From positions 558,001 through 622,000 of the forward strand of contig CAZIUG010000015.1 in assembly GCA_964542645.1 (NCBI GenBank): a DNA stretch of 64,000 nucleotides. Direction: 5' to 3'. The notes beneath the pieces were generated by a model. The model was not told the origin of the DNA, did no database searches, and saw only the letters and a list, made by a program, of their open reading frames with translations. Below are positions 55,302-62,512 of the stretch, one piece after another. This DNA comes from Moanibacter sp964542645 (GTDB taxonomy: Bacteria > Verrucomicrobiota > Verrucomicrobiia > Opitutales > UBA2987). Numbering within the stretch: the first letter of the stretch is position 1; the number at the start of each line of letters is the position of its first letter. The position numbers and the translations under genes are program-made.

Positions 55302-56051
55302 ATCACTGCTCGCCTCGATTCTATCCTCCTTTCACGTGGCCTCTGTGAGTCTCGGAGCCAGGCCAAAGGACTAATTATGTCTGGAAGGGTCCGTCGAGGA
55401 ACCGAAATACTCGACAAACCGGGTAAGGCCTACCCCAAAACCATAGAGCTCTCGATCGTCGACCCTCCTCGCTATGTTAGCCGGGGCGGAGAAAAGCTCG
55501 AAAACTTTCTCACCTCCATGGATCTTCCTATTTTTGGCGCCGACACCCTTGACGTAGGTGCTTCAACTGGTGGATTCACCGATTGTCTCCTTCAACGGGG
55601 CGCTTCGTCTGCAACATGTGTCGATGTCGGCCGCAGTCAACTCCACCCAAAACTCCTAGATAATCCCCGTATAACAAATCGTGAGAAATTGAATGCCCGC
55701 TACCTCAAGTCTTCTGACCTGCCGAAATCTACTTACTCGCTTATTACCGTCGACGTCTCTTTCATCTCCCTCAAACTGGTACTGCTACCTCTATGGCCTC
55801 TTTTGACGGACAACGGCACCCTCATATCTCTAATCAAGCCGCAATTTGAAGCCACCAAGGAAGAGGCTGACAAAGGTAGAGGTGTCATTCGTGACCCATC
55901 CATCCATCATCGTGTGACCGAAGGCATCCGTCGCTTCGCCTGGAAACACCTTCCCAACTCTCGCGAAGTTAGGTTTTCACAATCCTCCCTACCGGGCAGT
56001 GATGGTAACATAGAATTTTTCCTTGCCTTACAAAAGAAGAGAAAGAATTAA
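55302..56051 (+). CDS. tlyA: TlyA-type rRNA 2'-O-methyltransferase, non-standard start
   Basis: 249 residues. S4 RNA-binding domain (about 4-60: ARLDSILLSRGLCESRSQAK) plus an FtsJ-like methyltransferase with DVGASTGGFTDCLLQRGA, VDVSFISL and IKPQFEA. Methylates rRNA ribose. The first ATG in frame is 55377, which would cut off most of the S4 domain. Upstream, between the in-frame stop at 55287 and the RLD of the S4 domain, there is no ATG, GTG or TTG; ATC at 55302 has AAGG six bases before it and gives the expected N-terminus, so I start there. Confidence 0.85.
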   Translation: MTARLDSILLSRGLCESRSQAKGLIMSGRVRRGTEILDKPGKAYPKTIELSIVDPPRYVSRGGEKLENFLTSMDLPIFGADTLDVGASTGGFTDCLLQRGASSATCVDVGRSQLHPKLLDNPRITNREKLNARYLKSSDLPKSTYSLITVDVSFISLKLVLLPLWPLLTDNGTLISLIKPQFEATKEEADKGRGVIRDPSIHHRVTEGIRRFAWKHLPNSREVRFSQSSLPGSDGNIEFFLALQKKRKN

Positions 56052-56071
56052 GATTAATCGCAAAAATTATC

Positions 56072-56719
56072 GTGAATGAGATTCTTCCAGGGCTCCATCA
56101 TTGGAGAGTCGTCTGGCCTGGCATCTGGTCACTCGAGTCCTACTTCCTTCAAACAGAGGCCGGCAGCGTAATAGTGGATCCGATTGAAAGCACCGGCCTC
56201 GATCTTATTGATGCCACTACCGATATCCAAGCAGTTATTGTAACCGTAGGTTGGCACGAACGATCAAGTCGTCTCTTTGGGAAAAGAACCAGAACCCCCG
56301 TCTTTGTTCCGGAACTGGATCTCTGTATGCTTGAAGACCTTGATTCCCGAAAGGTCTATAGGGACGGAGACATACTTCCAGGCGAACTTCGAGCGATCGG
56401 AGCACCCGGACTTACGCGAGGTGAAAATGTTCTTCTTTCTGGAACAAATGGCGGCACTCTCTTTGTCGGAGACTGCCTCGGGACAACTGCCAAATGGGCT
56501 CCCGACGGGATGCCGATCGGTGGACACCCTACCGGCCATCCGATTCCTAAAGATACCCTCTCTCACCTCCTTGACCTTGATTTTGTCAACCTTTGCCCAG
56601 GGCATGGCGACCCCATCCTTGGAAACGGAAAACAAAAACTCAACGAACTCTTTCAATCAGGAAAGTCCACATCAACTGGACCTCAAAGTGTAACTTACTT
56701 CCCTTTGCACGACGTCTAG
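56072..56719 (+). CDS. Metallo-beta-lactamase-fold protein with degenerate metal site
   Basis: 215 residues, 20 bases after tlyA. Strand pattern and motifs of an MBL fold: SYFLQTEAGSVIVDPI, AVIVTVGWHERSS, TLFVGDCLG and LCPGHGDPIL. The HxHxDH motif is reduced to GWHERSS, so the normal two-metal centre cannot form; the later Asp and His are kept. It resembles a subgroup with an HHERD version of the motif. Probably one transcript with tlyA. Substrate unknown. Confidence 0.7.
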   Translation: MNEILPGLHHWRVVWPGIWSLESYFLQTEAGSVIVDPIESTGLDLIDATTDIQAVIVTVGWHERSSRLFGKRTRTPVFVPELDLCMLEDLDSRKVYRDGDILPGELRAIGAPGLTRGENVLLSGTNGGTLFVGDCLGTTAKWAPDGMPIGGHPTGHPIPKDTLSHLLDLDFVNLCPGHGDPILGNGKQKLNELFQSGKSTSTGPQSVTYFPLHDV

Positions 56720-57103
56720 TCCCTCGACTCTTCGAGACTAACCAGTTGATTATCGAGGATTAACCCAATTGAATTGAGACAGGCAAACGACGAGAATGGA
56801 CCGATCCTGGAAAATCGCGTGTTCTCATAATTCGACGATGCACGACCCTCCGCAAGACTAACGCAAAACCTGCAGACATCGAATCCTACCTAGAGTGTAT
56901 AGAATCCGCAACCTCGTCGATTTCACGCGCTCCATTACCAAATCGAAAACTTGATATCAGCATTGCTAAGCTTTCTAAGCTTGTATCAGATATGCTGGAC
57001 GTCTCTTTAGTTGTACCAACAATGGATCTCTTGACAATCCAGGGCTGAATCTGAATTTTTCAGCGAACTTCTGAATTTCCCAGAAATACCGCCATATTCA
57101 CGC
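56720..57103. other. Intergenic region between the MBL-fold gene and nadK
   Basis: 384 bases. A plus-strand frame is open for 92 codons (56773-57048) with protein-like composition but no ATG, GTG or TTG near its beginning; possibly a decayed gene. Otherwise nothing recognised. Confidence 0.35.
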
Positions 57104-57931
57104 TTGAACACAATCCGATCAGTCATTTTCGTTGTCAACGATAGCAAGGAGGGAGCTACTTTGTTGGCTCAGTCCCTGCAAAGAGGTGCAGAGACACTGA
57201 ATGTTGAGTGTCGGATTACAACGTGTTATCCACTCCCTCGGCAGGACCTAAATGGAGTGGATCTCTGCTGTGTAATTGGTGGTGACGGAACGCTCCTTGG
57301 CGTCGTAGAGAGCGCTCTCGAGGCACAAGTTCCCGTCCTCGGAGTGAACATGGGGAAACTGGGGTTTCTTGCGACTTACTCCGCTGCACAAGTTCAAGAG
57401 AATTTCATTTCTTTGCTGAAAGGGGAATTCCAAGTTGCAGCACGGACTGTTTTAGAATGTCGCGATGCCTCTGGGAAGAAAGCATACTCTCTAAACGATA
57501 TCGTTGTTAAGAATCATTCTACTGGTCTCATCTCTCTTGATCTCTACTCGAACGATCAACAGGTCAATGAGTACAACTGTGACGGGATCATCCTCTCCAC
57601 CCCCACTGGATCGACAGCCTATAATCTCTCTGCTGGCGGACCTCTTATTCATCCCGAAGCCCAGGTCGTAGCTGTAACGCCTATTTGTCCTCATACCTTG
57701 AGTAATCGCAGTGTAATTTTTGATCAAGGCACTGAACTAAAGGTCTTTCTTCGCGAACATCCAAACTCGGTCTACCTTAGCACCGATGGCCGTACTGCCT
57801 TTGAAAACAAGGGGCGGTTCCCCCTCACCATCACTATTGCTTCGGCACCTTTTCCCCTTGTTCAACACAGAAAATATGACCACTTCCACCTAGTGCGAAC
57901 CAAGCTCCGTTGGGGAAACGATGCCTCCTAG
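57104..57931 (+). CDS. nadK: NAD kinase
   Basis: 275 residues. Phosphorylates NAD to NADP. GGDGTLLG is the catalytic motif, VNMGKLGFLA follows, LNDIVV stands for the usual LNE, and CDGIILSTPTGSTAYNLSAGGP is the NAD-binding signature. The only standard start before the domain is TTG 57104; no clear ribosome-binding site precedes it. Confidence 0.94.
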   Translation: MNTIRSVIFVVNDSKEGATLLAQSLQRGAETLNVECRITTCYPLPRQDLNGVDLCCVIGGDGTLLGVVESALEAQVPVLGVNMGKLGFLATYSAAQVQENFISLLKGEFQVAARTVLECRDASGKKAYSLNDIVVKNHSTGLISLDLYSNDQQVNEYNCDGIILSTPTGSTAYNLSAGGPLIHPEAQVVAVTPICPHTLSNRSVIFDQGTELKVFLREHPNSVYLSTDGRTAFENKGRFPLTITIASAPFPLVQHRKYDHFHLVRTKLRWGNDAS

Positions 57932-58424
57932 GAATTATTCTGATATTTTAGCCTGAAGAACTGACTTCAATGATGGAATAGTTCTTCTTGGAATCTCGTA
58001 TCTCAAATCCGGCACTTAAACTTCAAGCAAGCAAGGAACCAACCCCGATGAGCTAGCATCGTTGCAAAATATAGATCAAGTAGATACTCGAGTTCCTAGT
58101 ATTTCAAAAAATGCCAATCTAAAAGTCACGATTGACGAAATCTCAGTAAAAGCCAAAGTCTCAGTCATAGAAACGATTTGTTTGAAGGGCGGTTAAATTA
58201 ATGGAGAAAGTCATCAGCTGAGATCGTATCGAAAGGCTAAAGCAAAAATGTAGAAGCAGATTGATCTCGATCGCAGCCGACGAAGCAAACTCACGGATAC
58301 TAAATTGAAAAGAGTTACCTTCGAGCGGCTTTCCCATACGACTCAACTCTCTGACACAAATCCACCTCGCAAATTTTGCTACTATTACAAAAATTGAATA
58401 ACTAAGTTATCGAGCTCGATTAAA
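57932..58424. other. Intergenic region upstream of the SurA/PpiD-like gene
   Basis: 493 bases, rich in A and T. A 59-codon open frame (58020-58196) with a TTG near its middle looks weakly protein-like but matches nothing. No RNA gene or clear promoter recognised. Confidence 0.35.
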
Positions 58425-60065
58425 GTGATAGCCTGGACACAGAAATACATTATCAACAAGTGGTTTTTCCTTGTTCTCCTCACAGTCGTTATAGTTGCCT
58501 TCGTTCTCACCATAACTCCTGCCGGGAGCGGGCTAACCCGAACCGGCGAAGACATTCGCGACCGTGACTTCTTTGGAATCAATCTGGCTTCACGTAAGGA
58601 TGTCGGTCCAGTGATCGCTAGTGCTACGGCAAGCGCCTGGATTAATACTGGGGAACGCCGCTTCATTGAATCGCGCACAGGAGATCTTCTTCTAGGCCGG
58701 ATAGCTTACCTTCACTATGCGCACAAGCTTGGTCTGCCCCCACCAACCAATGTGGAATTGCAGAAATATATCCGGTCTAAACGGATATTTTCAGGAGAGG
58801 ATGGACTCTTTAGCAAACAAGCTTATGAGGACTTCAAGCAACTCATCGACGACGATCCTGCGATTACTCAAGAATTGATGATGCAAGCACTGATCGAGGA
58901 TTTTCAAATCGACACAATAAGTTCTGCGCTTGTCGGACCCGGATTTGCTCTTCCCTTTGAAACCCAAAAACAGGTTGAGCATTCAAAGACGGTTTGGTCA
59001 ATTGATGTCGCCACCCTCAGATATGAACCTTTTCAGCCAAAAGTCGAAATCGATGAGGGAAAACTGTCCAGTTATTATGAGAGTAATTTAGAGCGCTTTG
59101 AGGAGGGTGCCAAAGTTAAAGTCTCCCTCATCAAGTTCGATTACGATCGTTACGCCGAAAAGGCAAAGCCTACGGCCGATGAATTGCGTGAATTCTATGA
59201 AGAACACAAAGATCAGTTTAAGGAGCTGCATTCCTCCAGCGAAGAGGGGAGCGGACTGGCCCCGGAACCCCTCACATTTGAATCTGTAAAAGATGGCGTG
59301 CGCAAGGTTATGATCGAGGAAAGGGCCAGACGACTTGCCGAAGAAGCTGCCCATGAATTTATCCTTAAACTCTACGAAAGGAAAATAAGTCACGATTCTA
59401 AACAACAAATAACAATCTTGCTGGAAGATTCTGGGATCGCTCCCATCGAACTACCAGCCTATACAAGGAGCAATCCACCAAAAGATACTGATCTGCCCAG
59501 AAGAAGCCTTGAAGAGGCATTCGTCTTGTCCGAGACCCGTTACTATTCCGATGTGATCGAAACGACTAATGCAGCAGCTGTTTTACTGCTAAGATCAATC
59601 GAAGAAGTCCGAATTCCTCCTTTCAATGAAGTTTTCGGGAAAGTGGAAGCAGAATATCGGGCCAACGAAAAGAAGAAACTCTTCACCGAAACTGGATTGA
59701 AATTGAAAACCCGCTTAGAAGCTGCCCTTGCGGAAGGAAAACCTTTCCGGAAAAGTGCAGAAGCTGTAGGCCTCGAGGTCGAGACTTTTAATGCCTTTAC
59801 ACGCCGTAATCCCCCCTCGGAACTCGACCGCCGGCTTTTTATACAGAATTCTCATCTCGGGAAAGGCCAAATCTCCCCCATGGTCATTCTCGATAAAGAT
59901 GGCAAATTTGTTCATATCCTGAGCAAAAAAATCTCCGAAGAGGAATCGAGTCTCTCGGAATTAGCAGATCAGGAAGAAATACTTCAGAGGATCAATCTCT
60001 ATTACCAAACAACCAATTTGATCGCAGAAATTGTAGCCCGAGAACAACAGAAATCCGAAGAGTAA
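58425..60065 (+). CDS. SurA/PpiD-type periplasmic folding protein, membrane-anchored
   Basis: 546 residues, GTG start. One N-terminal membrane helix (WFFLVLLTVVIVAFVLTITP), then a long periplasmic part with a SurA-N-like helical domain (about 60-200: LLLGRIAYLHYAHKLGLPP) and a charged, helical C-terminal half. The layout is that of PpiD, which helps outer-membrane proteins fold at the Sec exit. A clear parvulin catalytic domain is not visible, so it may be a chaperone without isomerase activity. Confidence 0.7.
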   Translation: MIAWTQKYIINKWFFLVLLTVVIVAFVLTITPAGSGLTRTGEDIRDRDFFGINLASRKDVGPVIASATASAWINTGERRFIESRTGDLLLGRIAYLHYAHKLGLPPPTNVELQKYIRSKRIFSGEDGLFSKQAYEDFKQLIDDDPAITQELMMQALIEDFQIDTISSALVGPGFALPFETQKQVEHSKTVWSIDVATLRYEPFQPKVEIDEGKLSSYYESNLERFEEGAKVKVSLIKFDYDRYAEKAKPTADELREFYEEHKDQFKELHSSSEEGSGLAPEPLTFESVKDGVRKVMIEERARRLAEEAAHEFILKLYERKISHDSKQQITILLEDSGIAPIELPAYTRSNPPKDTDLPRRSLEEAFVLSETRYYSDVIETTNAAAVLLLRSIEEVRIPPFNEVFGKVEAEYRANEKKKLFTETGLKLKTRLEAALAEGKPFRKSAEAVGLEVETFNAFTRRNPPSELDRRLFIQNSHLGKGQISPMVILDKDGKFVHILSKKISEEESSLSELADQEEILQRINLYYQTTNLIAEIVAREQQKSEE

Positions 60066-60092
60066 TAAATCGGTTTCCCAGCAAGGGTTGGG

Positions 60093-61010
60093 CTATTCTA
60101 GGAACAACTCTTCTACCCTCTTCCCTCCAGCTAGATGTACCTCACGATCAATCGGAATCTGCCTACGTATCCACTTCAACTGTTTCTTGGCCAAAGCAAT
60201 CGTATTTTGAACAATCTCTTTTTCCAATTTCTCGAATGAAATATCTCCGTTTAAATATGCAATGGTTTCGCGGTAACCGATCGCAGATGCAGCAGTTGGA
60301 TTTGATTTGATTCCTTTAGAAATTAAGCGATTCACTTCTTCAACCAATCCCGCCTCCATCATCGCTCGAGTTCGATCTTCGATTCGACTTCGCAAATCTT
60401 CCGGCCTTCGCATCAAACAACACACCTGTTTTCTGAAATCCGCAAAAGGCGATCGCCCCTCTAGAAACGATTCCTTCAAAGCGTTAACTGTCTTCCCAGA
60501 TGCAAGACACCGCTTTAGGGCATTCGTTACTCGTCGCGGATTCCTCGTATCCAGATCCCCGAGACCCAATGGATTCAACCTCGTTAATTCTAGAACCAAC
60601 CCATCTAGTCCCTTCTTAGTGTTCAAGCGCTCAACTTCTTCCGTAACCGCCTCCGGTATTTTCAGGTCATCAACAACTGGACCGAAAAAGCATCGGAGAT
60701 AGAAACTACTTCCCCCTACAACGAGGGCCTTCTCCCCTTTCTCCTGAATCTCCCGAATCGAGTTTTCTGCCAGCTTAACGTAGTCGCCTACCGAGTACCC
60801 TGAGGTTAAATCCACCACATTGATTCCGTGATGTGGAATCCTCCTCATAGTTTCAGTTGACGGTTTCGCTGTTCCTACATCCATTCCACTATACACTAGG
60901 AGTGAATCACAGGAAAGAATCTCCGCCCCATTCGACTCAGCCCAATTAACAGCGATATCCGTTTTGCCGACTCCAGTGGGCCCAGTGAGAATGTAGATTA
61001 TTTCATTCAC
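60093..61010 (-). CDS. miaA: tRNA dimethylallyltransferase
   Basis: 305 residues. Adds a prenyl group to A37 of tRNAs reading UNN codons. LTGPTGVGKTDIAVNWA is the P-loop, SCDSLLVYSGMDVGTAKP the catalytic Asp region, GINVVDLTSGYSVGDY, GGSSFYLRCFF and RNPRRVTNALKR follow. AIGYRETIAYL and TIALAKKQLKWIRRQ near the end are diagnostic. Convergent with the SurA-like gene. Confidence 0.95.
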   Translation of the reverse strand: MNEIIYILTGPTGVGKTDIAVNWAESNGAEILSCDSLLVYSGMDVGTAKPSTETMRRIPHHGINVVDLTSGYSVGDYVKLAENSIREIQEKGEKALVVGGSSFYLRCFFGPVVDDLKIPEAVTEEVERLNTKKGLDGLVLELTRLNPLGLGDLDTRNPRRVTNALKRCLASGKTVNALKESFLEGRSPFADFRKQVCCLMRRPEDLRSRIEDRTRAMMEAGLVEEVNRLISKGIKSNPTAASAIGYRETIAYLNGDISFEKLEKEIVQNTIALAKKQLKWIRRQIPIDREVHLAGGKRVEELFLE

Positions 61011-61553
61011 GCTCTTCGTTAATGCGTTCGCAAATAAAGTAGGTTGGGCTGAGGTTATCTATAAAACCTCGAGGTTACGACCTAGAATTACAAATTTTCA
61101 TTACAGCTATTAATCTCCCTAAGATGTTATTGGTCAAAATATTATATTCCTCTAACCAATCAGCCTATGCCCGTCTCTTGAATGCTCACGGGATTCACAC
61201 ATTACTCACCCTGAGGATAAGTCCATCCAAAATACACATTAATGGAATATGTCCGGCACTCTACTACACGGGATTTAATTCCTAAACTGTCCAAGAATCT
61301 AAATTCTAAGTCCCTTACCCGAATTTATTAAAATCCAGCCTTTAATAATACATAACATTTTAATAATAAGCAACTTATGAGTCTTTTTTAAAATTTAAAA
61401 AAGCTGTATACCGGATAAATAGACAAATACTAGAAAGGTTGTAGCTAAACTGGAGTAGCTTCAACCACCATAGAATTGACGGGATACAGGAAGCCTGTGA
61501 ATAACTTGTGGACAAAACTGTCCACAAGCTAGTCCGGCATTCTCATCGGAATA
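61011..61553. other. AT-rich spacer with origin-like features
   Basis: 543 bases between miaA and trpA. An AT-rich core at 61320-61430 contains a 10-bp direct repeat TTTAATAATA (61341-61350, 61359-61368). To the right are DnaA-box-like 9-mers: TGTGAATAA (61496-61504; exact to TTATNCACA on the other strand), TGTGGACAA (61507-61515) and, to the left, TGAGGATAA (61212-61220, one mismatch). No gene seen. Could be a replication origin or a chance cluster plus trpA terminator. Confidence 0.4.
61505..61528. repeat. Perfect 10-bp inverted repeat after trpA
   Basis: CTTGTGGACA (61505-61514) and TGTCCACAAG (61519-61528) with a 4-base loop, 26-50 bases past the trpA stop. It can be a terminator stem for trpA, though only TTATT follows on the minus strand, or a pair of inverted DnaA-like sites. 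Confidence 0.6.
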
Positions 61554-62345
61554 CTAATTTTCTAGTAAATAAGCCAATTTTTTGGAAAGATTTCCTAGAA
61601 TTTGGTTAGGATCCGAGGGGTCTGAAGAAATGCAATTTACCAGAGCGCTCCCAACCACGAACCCGTCGGCAACCTCAGAAATCGTTCTGACATGATCCGG
61701 TGTTGAAATTCCGAACCCAACCGCTACCGGAAGGTCGGAGATCTCTTTGATTTCGGCAACAGCTCTCCCAATATTCCCGGAAAGTTTTTCCCGCTCCCCT
61801 GTCACTCCCTCCCGTGAAACATAGTATATAAATCCCGAGGCTGCTTCAGCAATCAATCGAATACGATTCTTCGGGGTGGTTGGAGCCACGATAAAAATGT
61901 TCTTTAAATCAACATCTCGACAGGCAACCAGTAGATCCTTAGCTTCTTCGGGCGGCAAATCTAGAGTGAGGATTCCGTCGACCCCTGCATCTTTAGCAAC
62001 ACGTACATATTCTTCGATCCCCTTGGCAAAGATTAGATTGTAGTAAGTGTAGATAACGATTGGTTTTTCTGTTTGCTTTCTAAGTAACCGGATCAATTCG
62101 AATACATGGCTATGGTCCGCCCCTCCATCCAATGCTCTTTGCGCTGCCAGCTGGTTAGTCAGCCCATCAGCCAAAGGATCGGAAAACGGAACGCCGATTT
62201 CCATAATGTCGACCGGGCTTTCGGCAAGGAATTTACATATTCTGAGCGAGACCTCAAAGCTTGGATCGCCTGCACAGACATAACTCAAGAAACAAGAGCG
62301 TCTCTCGTTAGCGGCTATGCTAAAGGCATCTGCAATCCGGTCCAT
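61554..62345 (-). CDS. trpA: Tryptophan synthase alpha subunit
   Basis: 263-residue TIM barrel that releases indole from indole-3-glycerol phosphate. Catalytic Glu49 (DIMEIGVPFSDP) and Asp60 (ADGLTNQ) are at the E. coli numbers; the latter loop is usually DGPTIQ. YYVSREGVTGERE, VAVGFGIS and DGFVVGSALV complete the phosphate site. trpB, the usual partner, is not adjacent; an M16 peptidase gene lies upstream instead. Confidence 0.95.
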   Translation of the reverse strand: MDRIADAFSIAANERRSCFLSYVCAGDPSFEVSLRICKFLAESPVDIMEIGVPFSDPLADGLTNQLAAQRALDGGADHSHVFELIRLLRKQTEKPIVIYTYYNLIFAKGIEEYVRVAKDAGVDGILTLDLPPEEAKDLLVACRDVDLKNIFIVAPTTPKNRIRLIAEAASGFIYYVSREGVTGEREKLSGNIGRAVAEIKEISDLPVAVGFGISTPDHVRTISEVADGFVVGSALVNCISSDPSDPNQILGNLSKKLAYLLEN

Positions 62346-62512
62346 AGTACTCTTTGTGGAGATTTAGTAGCCGTGCGACAACGAGAAAAGCTACCAAGGA
62401 TAAAATTATGATCGCACAAAAATTTGCGTACCTCCTGCAGGGGAAACAACCACTTTATAAATTCAAAGAATATCAGGGATCTCCCAACTAAGGAAAGAGA
62501 GCAAATTCGCAT

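Noticed and set aside
56773..57048. 92-codon open frame on the plus strand upstream of nadK, with protein-like composition
   Set aside because: No ATG, GTG or TTG near its beginning, no recognised family, and such an open stretch can occur by chance in a 384-base gap. Might be a decayed gene.
58020..58196. 59-codon open frame before the SurA/PpiD-like gene
   Set aside because: Only a TTG in the middle could start it, giving about 44 residues; no ribosome-binding site or family.
61554..62345. YYNLIF in TrpA as another lost invariant residue
   Set aside because: E. coli TrpA also has Leu at this position, so it is normal variation.
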